DNA from: Vibrio sp. SS-MA-C1-2
Lineage (GTDB): Bacteria > Pseudomonadota > Gammaproteobacteria > Enterobacterales > Vibrionaceae
Direction of reading: 5' to 3'
DNA: 64,000 nt
NCBI RefSeq assembly: GCF_021513135.1
Contig: NZ_CP090981.1
Span: 2,716,025-2,780,024, forward strand
The position numbers and the translations under genes are program-made. The notes under the pieces are model-generated. The model was given only the letters and a program-made list of their open reading frames with translations. It ran no database searches and had not been told where the DNA came from. This document shows positions 19,921 to 29,221 of this stretch, one piece after another; position 1 is the stretch's first letter, and each line of letters begins with the position of its first letter.

Positions 19921-21654
19921 GTGAATATTCAAGCCTTAATTAATGACAAAGTATCAAAAGCACTCGAAGCTGCGGGCGCACCAGCCGGAAGTCCTGCTGC
20001 TGTACGTCAATCTGCAAAAGCACAGTTTGGTGATTACCAAGCGAATGGCGTAATGGGTGTCGCAAAAAAACTTGGTTGTAATCCTCGTGAGTTTGCGCAG
20101 AAAGTAATTGATTGTTTAGATCTCGATGGCATTGCAGATAAAGTAGAAATCGCCGGTCCTGGTTTCATCAATATTTTCTTAAGCTCTGCATGGTTAGCTG
20201 AACAAGCAGATAAAGCACTGGCTGATTCTCGCATCGGTGTAAGCAGTGAAACACAACAAAATATCGTCGTTGATTACTCAGCACCAAACGTAGCAAAAGA
20301 GATGCACGTTGGTCACCTACGTTCAACCATCATTGGTGATGCTGTTGTTCGTACTTTAGAGTTTTTAGGTCACAATGTTATCCGCGCTAACCATCTTGGT
20401 GATTGGGGTACTCAATTTGGTATGCTAATCGCAAACCTTGAACGTGTTGAAAATACCAATGCATCAAGCAACGATTTAGAACTTTCTGATCTAGAGGCTT
20501 TTTATCGTGAATCTAAAAAGCTTTATGATGAAGATGAAAATTTTGCAGAAACAGCACGTAACTACGTGGTTAAACTGCAAGGCGGCGACCCGTTCTGCTT
20601 GAAAATGTGGAAAAAACTGGTTGACGTCACAATGGTACAAAACCAGATCAACTATGACCGTCTAAATGTCTCTCTAACTAATGACAACATCATGGGCGAA
20701 AGCATGTATAACGATATGCTTCCTGGTATTGTTGCCGATCTAAAAGAGAAAGGGATCGCAGTCGAAGACCAAGGCGCACAAGTTGTCTACTTAGATGAGT
20801 ACAAGAACAAAGATGGCGATCCAATGGGTGTTATCGTTCAGAAAAAAGATGGCGGTTTCCTCTACACCACCACAGATATTGCCTGTGCAAAATACCGTTA
20901 CGAAACATTAAACGCTGACCGTGTTCTTTATTTCATCGACTCACGTCAACACCAGCATCTAATGCAAGCATGGACCATTGTTCGTAAAGCCGGTTATGTT
21001 CCAGAAGAGATCTCTTTAGAGCATCATGCATTTGGTATGATGTTAGGTAAAGATGGTCGTCCATTTAAAACTCGTGCAGGTGGTACCGTTCGTCTAGCCT
21101 CTCTTCTGGATGAAGCAGAAGTTCGTGCAAACAAACTGATCGACGAGAAAAACAAAGATATGCCAGCAGAAGAAAAAGCGGTTGTGGCAAAAACAGTCGC
21201 CATGGCAGCGGTTAAGTATGCGGATCTATCAAAGAACCGTACCACTGACTACATCTTTGATTGGGACAACATGCTAGCATTTGAAGGTAACACCGCACCT
21301 TACATGCAATATGCTTATACACGTGTAGCTTCGATCTTCAAACGTGCCGATATTGATCCAGCAACATTAACGGGCGATATCATCATCAATGAGGAAAAAG
21401 AGAAGACGTTAGCAGCAAAACTTATTCAGTTCGAAGAAGCAGTACAATCTGTTGCTCGTGAAGGTCAGCCACACTTAATGTGTAACTACCTATTTGAATT
21501 AGCAGGCCAGTTCTCTAGTTTCTACGAAGCGTGCCCAATTCTTAATGCAGAAGATGACATTAAACAGAGTCGTCTAAAGCTTGCAGCATTAACAGCAAAT
21601 ACACTGAAACAAGGCTTAGACCTGCTAGGCATTGAAACACTAGAAAGAATGTAA
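19921..21654 (+). CDS. argS: Arginine--tRNA ligase
   Basis: This class I synthetase charges tRNA-Arg. The 577-residue protein starts at a GTG ([19 protein letters not shown]), preceded by an AAGGA sequence. It contains the additional N-terminal tRNA-binding domain (about 1-110). The HIGH-type motif is in [21 protein letters not shown] (about 120-140), the KMSKS-equivalent region [14 protein letters not shown] follows, and the C-terminal DALR anticodon-binding domain ends [12 protein letters not shown]. Length is as expected (E. coli 577). It ends in a strong terminator. Confidence 0.97.
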   Translation: MNIQALINDKVSKALEAAGAPAGSPAAVRQSAKAQFGDYQANGVMGVAKKLGCNPREFAQKVIDCLDLDGIADKVEIAGPGFINIFLSSAWLAEQADKALADSRIGVSSETQQNIVVDYSAPNVAKEMHVGHLRSTIIGDAVVRTLEFLGHNVIRANHLGDWGTQFGMLIANLERVENTNASSNDLELSDLEAFYRESKKLYDEDENFAETARNYVVKLQGGDPFCLKMWKKLVDVTMVQNQINYDRLNVSLTNDNIMGESMYNDMLPGIVADLKEKGIAVEDQGAQVVYLDEYKNKDGDPMGVIVQKKDGGFLYTTTDIACAKYRYETLNADRVLYFIDSRQHQHLMQAWTIVRKAGYVPEEISLEHHAFGMMLGKDGRPFKTRAGGTVRLASLLDEAEVRANKLIDEKNKDMPAEEKAVVAKTVAMAAVKYADLSKNRTTDYIFDWDNMLAFEGNTAPYMQYAYTRVASIFKRADIDPATLTGDIIINEEKEKTLAAKLIQFEEAVQSVAREGQPHLMCNYLFELAGQFSSFYEACPILNAEDDIKQSRLKLAALTANTLKQGLDLLGIETLERM

Positions 21655-21723
21655 TTTATTCCTTTTTATTTAGGTCGTCACTTAAAATAAAGAGATAAGT
21701 TTAGATTATCATCAATCATAGAA

Positions 21724-21762
21724 AGCACCGAGTCTGAGCTAAACGACTCAGGTGCTTTTTTT
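21724..21762 (+). terminator. Intrinsic terminator of argS
   Basis: AGCACCGAGTC and GACTCAGGTGCT pair across a 10-nt loop (one bulge/mismatch) and run straight into seven T residues. It lies 70 bp past the argS stop and about 25 bp before the HIT gene. Confidence 0.88.
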
Positions 21763-21787
21763 CACTTTAAGTTTAAGGATTTAAGAT

Positions 21788-22222
21788 ATGAGTTTTTCTC
21801 TCCACTCTCGCTTAGCTCAAGATACCGTTCATTTAGGTGATCTCCCTCTAAGCCAAGTGCTATTAATCAATGAAGATCTTCCTTGGATCATTCTTGTTCC
21901 TCGTATTGAAAACTTAACCGAAATCCATCATTTACCCCGCGAACAGCAGATCCAATTGATGGATGAATCTTGCGCGATTGCGAATATGATGGAGATGCTC
22001 TTCCAGCCGAAAAAAATGAATATTGGTGCATTAGGCAATATGGTTCCTCAACTCCACCTTCATCATATTGCTCGCTTTGAAAATGATATTGCATGGCCGG
22101 GACCGGTTTGGGGCAATAGTTCAGGTATCGCTAGAACCACTGAGAAACAGCAGAAGCTAGTTGATTCATTGGTTGAAGGGTTATCAGATATCACTGGTTT
22201 TAAAGAAAATAAGAGTCAATAA
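21788..22222 (+). CDS. HIT-domain protein (histidine triad family)
   Basis: This is a 144-residue small nucleotide-binding-fold protein of the HIT superfamily. It begins SFSLHSRLAQDTVHLGDLPL with the family-typical VLLINEDLPWIILVPR. The active-site-like segment is VPQLHLHHIARFENDIAWPGPVWG. The canonical H-x-H-x-H reads Q-x-H-x-H here, so the first histidine is glutamine while the central (nucleophile) and third positions are His. GIARTTEKQQKLVDSL follows at the C-terminus. The family hydrolyses or transfers nucleotidyl groups; the substrate is unknown. It lies between the argS terminator and an ERIC copy and appears monocistronic. Confidence 0.85.
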   Translation: MSFSLHSRLAQDTVHLGDLPLSQVLLINEDLPWIILVPRIENLTEIHHLPREQQIQLMDESCAIANMMEMLFQPKKMNIGALGNMVPQLHLHHIARFENDIAWPGPVWGNSSGIARTTEKQQKLVDSLVEGLSDITGFKENKSQ

Positions 22223-22393
22223 CTATTGTCATTAATAAAAAAGAACGACTGTAATTAATAGAAAATAACCACTGCAGTTAATAGAAAAAATAGCGTTAAG
22301 CTGGAAAGATAGTACAAGCTTTGGTGAAGTGGCTTTAATAATAAGCTTAGACAAAGACAAAAAAGACCTAACAGTGCTTCTTAACGAAGGTGT

Positions 22394-22521
22394 TATACCT
22401 AAAATAATTGGAGTCGCTAGTAGGCAGCAAATGAGTGAGGCCCCATGAGTATAGGTGTACTATATGATTGGGGCGAACGAGTGCAGCCAACAACCTAGCG
22501 ACTTCAAGTATGAAGAGTATA
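22394..22521 (+). repeat. ERIC/IRU-type repeat, 128 bp, between HIT gene and feoC
   Basis: Full-length forward copy (TATACCTAAAATAATTGG ... CTTCAAGTATGAAGAGTATA). It sits between two convergent genes, 27 bp from the feoC stop codon. No other terminator was seen for feoABC, so this hairpin-forming element may define the 3' end of that mRNA. Confidence 0.9.
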
Positions 22522-22548
22522 GGTCTTTCTTTTATCAGTTATAGAGAA

Positions 22549-22791
22549 TTAACGCAGTACCGTAATATTTAGCTCATTACTCGCTAATGGTCGATACCAC
22601 ACCTCATCGGCATCTTGACAGCAACTGCTCTCTTGGCTGCCTCGAAGTTCTCGACCAATTTCCCCTTTTTTGACCCAATGAGCAAGCATTGCATCGACAC
22701 CATCGGGGCTTATCGCAAACTGCTTTGCTAATTGTGTACGGCTTGCCCTGCCTTGTTGTTCAATGTAATCCTTTAGCTCTTTAAGAATCAT
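22549..22791 (-). CDS. feoC: Ferrous iron transport protein FeoC
   Basis: FeoC is a small winged-helix protein that associates with FeoB. The 80-residue product (MILKELKDYIEQQGRASRTQLAKQFAISPDGVDAMLAHWVKKGEIGRE) has the FeoC-like helix-turn-helix. A Cys-containing loop (SQESSCCQDADEVWYRP) is reduced to two adjacent cysteines rather than a classical four-Cys cluster. The start overlaps the feoB stop by 4 bp. Its role is either FeoB stability or regulation; the sequence does not decide. Confidence 0.88.
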   Translation of the reverse strand: MILKELKDYIEQQGRASRTQLAKQFAISPDGVDAMLAHWVKKGEIGRELRGSQESSCCQDADEVWYRPLASNELNITVLR

Positions 22792-25070
22792 AATATTGAA
22801 ACCTGTTGTTGTGCTTGTAGCTTTTTACCGCGATGCTTTAATCCAAAGTAACTCGCCACAAGCAGTAGTAGAGAACCAATAATCCAGCTAAGTGCACTCA
22901 GCGGTGAAACTAATAACTCGCCAAACTGATAGCAAATAGTCGAAGTAATAACCGCTAATAGCATTGTCCAGCTTGCAATAAATGCCGAGTATGGACGACC
23001 AAATTCACGAACATAGGCGCCCATGGCAGCAACACAAGGAGTATAAAGTAAGATAAACACAAGGTAAGCAAACGCCGCTGCGGGTGTCACAAACTTAGCT
23101 TGAATATTACCAAATACGGTTTCATCTACGCCCTGCTCTGCCGCAGCTTCATGCATGTCAGAAACTTCACCCACATTTAACCCTAATGGATCGGAGTAAT
23201 TAATTGCCGCTAAGTTATCAGGGATAGTCTGAACAGCTTCCGTTAAACCACCCATTAAGCTGTATTCACTCTGATCTAACTCGCTGCTTGGTGAATAAAG
23301 ATTATTTAACGTCCCTACTACCGCTTCTTTTGCAAAGATCCCAGTAATAATACCCACAGTAGCCTGCCAGTTATCTTCTTGAATACCAATTGGCTTCAGA
23401 ACAGGTGTCACAATCATTGCCGCTTTTGATAATACAGAATTATGGCTATCTTCATTACCAAATGAGCCATCAGTTCCCATCGAATTGAAGAAACTTAAGA
23501 TAGTCACAACGATAACAATCGTTTTACCTGCACCAGTCACAAACTTGTTTAGTTTCTGCCACGTTTTAATTAATACATTACGCATGGTGGGTAATTCGTA
23601 ATCTGGCATCTCCATAATTAAGCTGTCACTTGAACCAGGATAAAGCGTTTTACGAAGAATAAAACCGGTAAATACTGCCGCAAGAATACCTAATAGATAA
23701 AGACCAAATACCACATTCTGACCACTTGAAGGGAAGAACGCCGCAGCAAATAACGCATAAACAGGGAGACGTGCACCACATGACATAAATGGTGCCATTG
23801 ATGCTGCCAATTTACGTTCACGCTCTTGATCTAAGGTTCGCGTTGCCATGATTGCCGGAACATTACACCCAAAACCAAGAACTAACGGAACAAATGCTTT
23901 ACCCGGAAGACCTATTTTCTGCATCACTTTATCAAGAACAAACGCAGCACGTGCCATGTAACCTGAGCTTTCTAATACCGCTAAAAACAGATATAAACAA
24001 CCAATCACAGGAATAAAGGTTGCAACAGTCTGAATACCTCCACCAATACCATCTGCAAGTACCGTCACTAACCAAATTGGAAGATGATTATCAAAAAGGT
24101 AATGAGTACCATCAACAAAGATAGTCGCTGCACCAATATCAAAGAAATCAATAAATGCACTGCCGATATTAATCGCAAATAAGAACATGCTGTACATAAC
24201 AACGAAGAAGAAAGGAATACCTACCCACTTGTTTAATAATACGCTATCAATCTTATCACTTAAAGTACGGCTAAACTTACCTTCTTGACGACGAACTGAT
24301 TTACATAAGCCATGTAAAAAAGTAAAACGAACATCAGCAACTTGCATATCAGGATCGATATCGACAGCCACTCGATTTCTGACATTAATTGCACTTGCAC
24401 GATCAGCATCATCTAAGGTATTTAAAATCAGAACATCATTTTCTATTGCTCTAATTGCATGAGCACGAGGTGAAATCGTATCATCATTAAATAGCGGTGA
24501 CAGTTCAGTTAAGGCATCTTCAATGTCTTGACCATAATCAAGGTTAATGGGTGAAGTCGTAATACCTTGAACTAAAAGCTTATGGAGTTTGTTTTTAAAC
24601 TCTTGGACTTGTTGTTTATTATTTGCAGAAAGAGCGAAAACGGGGCAACCTAACTGTTTCTCTAACTGTTTAATATCAATTTTTTGACGTTGACGCTCAA
24701 GCACATCCATCTTATTAAGGATGATCACCATTGGACGGCCTAATTCACGTAACTGAAGTGTCGTATAAAGGCTACGCTCAAGACATGAAGCATCGACAAC
24801 ATTAATAATCACATCAGCAGGGTAAGTAATCACTGCACGAGAGGCGATAGATTCATCGAGGCTGTTTTCGTCATTACCGCTATCTAATGCATAAATACCC
24901 GGCAAATCCGTTAATGAAAAGTTGTCACCCGAGCAGCTATATTTACCGGTTTTTTTCTCAACCGTTACACCCGCCCAGTTGCCTACATACTGTTTTGCAC
25001 CGGTTAATGCATTAAAAAGGGTTGTTTTACCGCTGTTTGGGTTACCAACCGTTAATACTTGATATTCCAT
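22788..25070 (-). CDS. feoB: Fe(II) transporter FeoB
   Basis: FeoB is the GTPase-coupled inner-membrane transporter for ferrous iron. The 760-residue protein has an N-terminal G domain with G1 GNPNSGKTTLFN (about 8-19), G3 DLPGIYAL, G4 NKMD and a guanine-dissociation-inhibitor-like helical segment (about 180-270). About ten membrane helices follow from about 280, including the paired Gate motifs (VLGFGCNVPAIMATRTL and LYTPCVAAMGAYVREFG) with their conserved cysteines. It overlaps feoC by 4 bp and starts 2 bp after the feoA stop. Control sites upstream of feoA suggest iron repression and anaerobic activation. Confidence 0.97.
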   Translation of the reverse strand: MEYQVLTVGNPNSGKTTLFNALTGAKQYVGNWAGVTVEKKTGKYSCSGDNFSLTDLPGIYALDSGNDENSLDESIASRAVITYPADVIINVVDASCLERSLYTTLQLRELGRPMVIILNKMDVLERQRQKIDIKQLEKQLGCPVFALSANNKQQVQEFKNKLHKLLVQGITTSPINLDYGQDIEDALTELSPLFNDDTISPRAHAIRAIENDVLILNTLDDADRASAINVRNRVAVDIDPDMQVADVRFTFLHGLCKSVRRQEGKFSRTLSDKIDSVLLNKWVGIPFFFVVMYSMFLFAINIGSAFIDFFDIGAATIFVDGTHYLFDNHLPIWLVTVLADGIGGGIQTVATFIPVIGCLYLFLAVLESSGYMARAAFVLDKVMQKIGLPGKAFVPLVLGFGCNVPAIMATRTLDQERERKLAASMAPFMSCGARLPVYALFAAAFFPSSGQNVVFGLYLLGILAAVFTGFILRKTLYPGSSDSLIMEMPDYELPTMRNVLIKTWQKLNKFVTGAGKTIVIVVTILSFFNSMGTDGSFGNEDSHNSVLSKAAMIVTPVLKPIGIQEDNWQATVGIITGIFAKEAVVGTLNNLYSPSSELDQSEYSLMGGLTEAVQTIPDNLAAINYSDPLGLNVGEVSDMHEAAAEQGVDETVFGNIQAKFVTPAAAFAYLVFILLYTPCVAAMGAYVREFGRPYSAFIASWTMLLAVITSTICYQFGELLVSPLSALSWIIGSLLLLVASYFGLKHRGKKLQAQQQVSIL

Positions 25071-25072
25071 TC

Positions 25073-25297
25073 TTAAGCCTCCACATCAATCATTTCGGCC
25101 ATCTTTTTGCGAATAGCGATATCAACACCACGCACTCGAACTTGTAATGGATCACCTAAAGGCGCACGGCGTACAACAGAAATCTCTGTTGCTGGTAACA
25201 ATCCCATAACCATCAATTTTTTACGTGTAGCAACTGGTAGACGGTTAAGCCCGGTAACTCGGGCGGATTTCCCATGTGCTAATTCAGATAGAACCAT
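25073..25297 (-). CDS. feoA: Ferrous iron transport accessory protein FeoA
   Basis: FeoA is a small SH3-like cytosolic protein needed for FeoB function. The start at 25297 (MVLSELAHGKSARVTGLNRLP, 74 residues) is chosen over 25327 because an AGAGG Shine-Dalgarno lies 7 nt upstream and the longer version would place the Fur-type site inside the gene. The family motif MGLLPATEISVVRRAPLGDPLQVRVRG is clear. It is the first gene of feoABC. Confidence 0.93.
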   Translation of the reverse strand: MVLSELAHGKSARVTGLNRLPVATRKKLMVMGLLPATEISVVRRAPLGDPLQVRVRGVDIAIRKKMAEMIDVEA

Positions 25298-25306
25298 AAC
25301 AAAACC

Positions 25307-25325
25307 TCTAATGATAATTATTTTC
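25307..25325 (-). promoter_or_regulatory. Fur box upstream of feoA
   Basis: TCTAATGATAATTATTTTC matches 15 of 19 positions of the Fur consensus GATAATGATAATCATTATC. It lies directly upstream of the feoA Shine-Dalgarno, so Fur bound there would block the promoter or early transcript. fur itself is at 54568. Confidence 0.65.
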
Positions 25326-25370
25326 ATTCGTAATTTGTCTCTATTCTAGTCATTTAAAACAAATACTCAA

Positions 25371-25384
25371 ATGATCTATATCAA
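25371..25384 (-). promoter_or_regulatory. Candidate FNR box upstream of feoA
   Basis: On the minus strand TTGATATAGATCAT matches nine of ten defined positions of TTGAT-N4-ATCAA. Together with the Fur box it gives the same dual control known for E. coli feoABC (anaerobic activation, iron repression). Confidence 0.6.
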
Positions 25385-25513
25385 TAAAGAAAAATATTAT
25401 GGTTACCCCTAACTCACTTATTGTAGAAAATGTTACATAAGCCAATATAAATCAAAAAGGTAGAGGTATATTAAAAACACACCATCTACCTTTAATTTTT
25501 GAAAAATAAATTA

Positions 25514-26416
25514 TCACTTAAGACAACGGTTAAACTCATCGGCTAAAGATTGTAAAAAGTTTAAATAAGCCCCTTCTCCACGCGGAATATCAATACCTAA
25601 TGGATCAAGTACCCCCACCTTTACATCCGTCCCAGAAACAACTGAAGTAACCAGTGCTGGTTCAAACTGAGGTTCGCGGAAAACACATTTTGCATTATTA
25701 TTTAAGATCTGGCTTTTAATTTTAGCTAATGTTCTCGCTCCGGGTTTACGGCTAGGATCAACAGTAAAATGACCTAAATTGTTTAAGTGGTAATAGTCTT
25801 CAAAATAACCATAGGCATCATGAAAAACAAAATAACCTCTTTGATCGATCGGCTTTAACTGCTTTGCAAGTTGTTGGTCTTTTTTGTCAACTGAGGCAAT
25901 AAAGTGTTGATAGTTCTGTTGATACGTAACTTCATTTTCCGGGTCAATTTCAATCAATTGATTTTTAACAGATAACGCTATCTCTTTAGCTTGCGGGATC
26001 CCCAACCATAGGTGCGCATTAATAGTATGATTATGCCCATCATGTTGATGATGATCATGGTGCTCACCCTCTTTCTCACCAAAATACTCAATATCAATAT
26101 TTTTTTGATTTTGTAGAGTTAATACGCCTTGAGTTCGGCCTTTCAATGCCGAAGAGATAAAGCCTTCTAGATCAGGGCCAACCCAAACAATCATATCGGC
26201 TTGAGTTAATTTTTTAATGTCTGACGGTTTTAACGCATAATCATGGGGAGAGGCATTAGTACCAATTAATACTTGGTTAGTTCCCTTATCTCCAACAATT
26301 TCATCGACAATAAAAGCCAGTGGTTTTACTGATGTGATTACCTTCAATGGCTCAGCTTTCGCAATGGGTAATAATAAAAACCAACTCGATAAAAAAACAA
26401 TTAAGACTCTCAACAT
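25514..26416 (-). CDS. znuA: Zinc ABC transporter substrate-binding protein ZnuA
   Basis: ZnuA is the periplasmic zinc-binding protein of the high-affinity ZnuABC importer. From the ATG at 26416 the protein is 300 residues with a signal peptide (MLRVLIVFLSSWFLLLPIAKA). It has a His-rich flexible loop (EGEHHDHHQHDGHNH, about residues 115-130) followed by the zinc-ligand histidine in NAHLWLG. Further conserved residues lie in VFHDAYGYFEDYY and VLDPLG. The longer frame from 26431 is less likely because GGAGAG lies 7 nt before 26416. It is divergent from znuCB. Confidence 0.95.
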   Translation of the reverse strand: MLRVLIVFLSSWFLLLPIAKAEPLKVITSVKPLAFIVDEIVGDKGTNQVLIGTNASPHDYALKPSDIKKLTQADMIVWVGPDLEGFISSALKGRTQGVLTLQNQKNIDIEYFGEKEGEHHDHHQHDGHNHTINAHLWLGIPQAKEIALSVKNQLIEIDPENEVTYQQNYQHFIASVDKKDQQLAKQLKPIDQRGYFVFHDAYGYFEDYYHLNNLGHFTVDPSRKPGARTLAKIKSQILNNNAKCVFREPQFEPALVTSVVSGTDVKVGVLDPLGIDIPRGEGAYLNFLQSLADEFNRCLK

Positions 26417-26452
26417 ATTCACTCTCTCCATAAAGACATTATTGATGAAAGA

Positions 26453-26467
26453 TGTTACATTATAACA
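26453..26467. promoter_or_regulatory. Zur box between znuA and znuC
   Basis: TGTTACATTATAACA matches 13 of 14 defined positions of the core Zur palindrome TGTTATA-N-TATAACA. It lies in the 96-bp divergent region between znuA and znuCB and can control both directions. Zinc-dependent repression by Zur is the known regulation of znu. Confidence 0.8.
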
Positions 26468-26512
26468 ATTGAAGATTGCAAACGATAATTATTCTCTTAA
26501 GAGCTCCAAATC

Positions 26513-27274
26513 ATGAACCATTTAATTGAATTAAAAAATGTCACGGTGACTTATCATCAAAGAGATGTCTTAGATAAGGTCTCTTTTACCTTAGATCGAA
26601 AAGAGATTGCCACCGTAGTGGGACCAAATGGTGCAGGGAAATCAACCTTAATCAAAACAATTTTAGGTTTAGTCAAACCCACCAGCGGAAAAGTCATTAA
26701 AGACAAAAAACTAAAAATTGGTTATGTCCCTCAAAAGTTGCAACTTAATGAATCTTTACCACTTCGAACCGACCGCTTCTTACAGCTAGCTGGACGTTAT
26801 AATAAACAACAACGACTAGATGCTTTAAAAGCAGTCAAAGCCGAACACTTAATGGACTCAAACCTTCATGGGTTATCTGGTGGTGAGATGCAACGTGTCC
26901 TATTAGCAAGGGCATTATTACGTCAGCCTGATCTGCTTGTATTGGATGAACCCGTTCAAGGGGTCGACGTTAATGGTCAAGTTGAAATGTACCAACTCAT
27001 TAGTGATCTGAGAGATATTTTTAACTGCGGCATTATGATGGTTTCACATGATCTCCATTTAGTGATGGCGAAAACAGATAAAGTATTATGTCTTCATCAT
27101 CATATATGTTGCCAAGGTGCACCTGAGTTAATCTCTAATGACCCTTCATATTTAGCTCTTTTTGGCAAAAACAATGCTGAACAGCTCGCTCTTTATCAAC
27201 ATCATCATACTCATCAGCACGATCTGGCTGGTGATGAAGTGACGTCTTCAACAAACCACTGCAACCATAAGTAA
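26513..27274 (+). CDS. znuC: Zinc ABC transporter ATP-binding protein ZnuC
   Basis: ZnuC powers zinc import with ZnuB. The 253-residue ABC ATPase has Walker A ([15 protein letters not shown], about 36-50), the Q-loop (IGYVPQKL), the signature ([16 protein letters not shown]), Walker B ([12 protein letters not shown]) and the H-loop (MVSHDLH). A His-rich C-terminal tail ([10 protein letters not shown]) is typical of ZnuC and may sense zinc. znuB follows at 8 bp. Confidence 0.96.
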   Translation: MNHLIELKNVTVTYHQRDVLDKVSFTLDRKEIATVVGPNGAGKSTLIKTILGLVKPTSGKVIKDKKLKIGYVPQKLQLNESLPLRTDRFLQLAGRYNKQQRLDALKAVKAEHLMDSNLHGLSGGEMQRVLLARALLRQPDLLVLDEPVQGVDVNGQVEMYQLISDLRDIFNCGIMMVSHDLHLVMAKTDKVLCLHHHICCQGAPELISNDPSYLALFGKNNAEQLALYQHHHTHQHDLAGDEVTSSTNHCNHK

Positions 27275-27282
27275 ATAATCAC

Positions 27283-28065
27283 ATGATCGAATTTCTTCTT
27301 CCTGCTTTATTGGCTGGTCTTGCAATTACTCTTCTTGCTGGCCCCCTTGGCTCTTTCGTTGTTTGGCGAAAAATGTCCTATTTTGGTGACACTCTTGCCC
27401 ATGCCTCTCTACTTGGTATTGCGATGGGACTCCTGTTTGATATCAATCTAAACCTTGCATTAGTTCTCTGCTGTTTAATATTAGCGGTGCTCTTAGTCAC
27501 GCTTCAACAACAGAAACTCGTGGCGACTGATACTTTATTAGGTATTTTAGCTCATAGCGCCCTCTCTCTTGGTTTGGTTGCAGTCAGCTTTTTAGATAAT
27601 GTTAGGGTTGATTTGATGAGTTATCTTTTTGGTGACTTATTGGCTGTCAGCTATCACGACTTAATCTGGCTCTACTTAGGTTGTGGCATTACCTTGTTAC
27701 TACTCATTTTATTTTGGCGTCCTTTACTGTCAATGACCGTCAGTGAAGAATTAGCAGAGGTTGAAGGCATCAATATTAACTTTATGCGCTTGCTATTAAT
27801 GGTCTTAATAGGGTTAGTCATTGCCGTTGCCATGAAATATGTTGGGGCATTAATTATCACCTCGATGTTGATCATTCCTGCTGCAACTGCTCGCCGTTTC
27901 GCTTATACACCTGAACAAATGGCAGTTATCGCCTCTCTATTGGGTATGTTATCGATGGTATTAGGGCTAAGCCTTTCTTGGTTCTACGACACACCAGCAG
28001 GACCCTCGGTCGTCGTCTCTGCGGCTTCCCTATTTTTACTCAGCCAATTAAAGCGCGCCCAGTAA
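27283..28065 (+). CDS. znuB: Zinc ABC transporter permease ZnuB
   Basis: ZnuB is the membrane permease of the zinc importer. The 260-residue protein has about eight helices and the family motifs [39 protein letters not shown] and [23 protein letters not shown]. It ends in a normal family C-terminus ([22 protein letters not shown]). Twelve bp after its stop codon begins a half ERIC element, followed by a complete one. Confidence 0.96.
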   Translation: MIEFLLPALLAGLAITLLAGPLGSFVVWRKMSYFGDTLAHASLLGIAMGLLFDINLNLALVLCCLILAVLLVTLQQQKLVATDTLLGILAHSALSLGLVAVSFLDNVRVDLMSYLFGDLLAVSYHDLIWLYLGCGITLLLLILFWRPLLSMTVSEELAEVEGININFMRLLLMVLIGLVIAVAMKYVGALIITSMLIIPAATARRFAYTPEQMAVIASLLGMLSMVLGLSLSWFYDTPAGPSVVVSAASLFLLSQLKRAQ

Positions 28066-28076
28066 GTCATCATTGT

Positions 28077-28137
28077 CTATGCTTGTGGGCGCTTGCTCAC
28101 TTGCCGTCGACTAGCAACTCTAATTATTTTAGCTATA
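28077..28137 (-). repeat. Partial (half) ERIC/IRU-type repeat downstream of znuB
   Basis: The stretch from CTATGCTTGTGGG through CACTTGCCG...CTAGCAACTCTAATTATTTTAGCTATA matches one half of the reverse-oriented full copies. The other half is missing or too diverged to align. A complete copy starts 63 bp downstream. Confidence 0.7.
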
Positions 28138-28200
28138 CATTAGCCACCCTCTTCAATTTCATTTCCAGAGATGAGAATAAATAGACTACTCAACATCCTA

Positions 28201-28328
28201 TATACCCTTCTTACTTGAAGTTGCTAGGTTGTTGGCGATATTCATTCGCCCCAGTCATATAGAAAATCTATACTCATGGGGCCTCATTCATTTGCCGCCT
28301 ACTAGCAGCTCCAATTACTTTGGGTATA
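28201..28328 (-). repeat. ERIC/IRU-type repeat, 128 bp, downstream of znuB
   Basis: Full-length reverse-oriented copy (TATACCCTTCTTACTTGAAG ... AATTACTTTGGGTATA). It may act as the 3'-end hairpin of the znuCB transcript, since no classic T-run terminator was seen there. Confidence 0.9.
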
Positions 28329-28462
28329 GCATAAATCAAATCAGCAAAGCTAAAGTCATACACCTTCTCCCATTTGACGTTAAGCAATTAACCCTATACT
28401 TCTTTTCAACTATCTCAAGCAATCAATAGCCTTCTACATGGCAAATTCGAGCATAAACAAAC

Positions 28463-28521
28463 CTAAAATAAAGCTAAAAGAACTAAAAAAGAGCTAAAAA
28501 ACAACTAAATCACGCCTAAAA
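28463..28521 (+). other. Phased A-tract array, predicted curved DNA
   Basis: CTAAA begins at 28463, 28474, 28483, 28494, 28505 and 28516. These spacings of 11, 9, 11, 11 and 11 average 10.6 bp, the helical repeat. Tracts of 3-7 A in register with the helix cause intrinsic curvature. The function is unknown; it could be a nucleoid-protein or H-NS entry site. Confidence 0.5.
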
Positions 28522-29014
28522 AACCAACAGAGCCAATCTTAAAATCAAGTTTATTCTCATTTAATGTAAATAATTCCAATTAATTAAAAACAACTCTAAA
28601 ATTAAAACTTTCAATCCAAAAATAAAACATTGACCATTTAAAATCGAACATTTCACTTAATTAATAACTCAAACGAAAAAGATAAAACAAATAAAAAAAG
28701 AAAAAAGAAAAACAAGTAATATATACAGTTGATACAATTCCAAATATGAGATATTAAATTCCATATTTATTATTTGATTTTATAATAACTAAATTTCCAT
28801 TAACATATGAAATAAACTTAGGCACATTGATTAAAACCTAAAGTATAACTATGCATGAATTACCAATGAAAAATATTCACGCCAAAACAAGCACTTAAGC
28901 TTACCCATGACATTTCAAGTAGTATTAAAATTAAAAATTAGACTATCAATACTGTTTATTTAATTAATTTCACCAAGTAAAATAAAAAGAAAATACAGCT
29001 AAAATATAGATAAC

Positions 29015-29030
29015 TGTGACTGAAATCACC
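29015..29030 (+). promoter_or_regulatory. CRP site upstream of the LamB-like porin
   Basis: TGTGACTGAAATCACC matches nine of ten conserved positions of TGTGA-N6-TCACA. It lies about 190 bp upstream of the porin start. It indicates catabolite control, as expected for a sugar porin. Confidence 0.65.
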
Positions 29031-29221
29031 TTAAGCGATTAATTAAATTTCTTTTTGTGATTTCAATCTAATTATTAATTATCGCATTTGAACTAATTCA
29101 TTTAAATACGTTAAATTCTTCCTCGTCGAAATATTAAATAAAAACAAATAAAAATATTAGACACGTTAAATATCTAATAAAAATTTAATTACATATAATA
29201 ATTAGCACAGGAATTTATTGC

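Larger units (their letters stand above)
28329..29221. other. Long AT-rich non-coding region upstream of the LamB-like porin
   Basis: These 893 bp hold no supported gene. They contain six phased CTAAA tracts (28463-28521), predicted to curve the DNA, and a strong CRP-type site at 29015-29030. The last 60 bp contain a possible -10-like TATAAT near the porin start. The rest is low-complexity A/T. Confidence 0.6.

Noticed and set aside
28000-28137. Possibility that the znuB C-terminus is ERIC-derived
   Set aside because: The znuB end ([22 protein letters not shown]) matches the normal family C-terminus; the half ERIC begins after the stop codon.
28229-28429. Open frames running through ERIC copies (also 8786-9169, 19645-19932, 27978-28184) with shared peptides such as ARLL..IRPNHIE..YSWGLIHL
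   Set aside because: The shared peptide comes from the repeat itself. The frames have no Shine-Dalgarno, overlap real genes or start in repeats, and show no protein-like conservation beyond the element.
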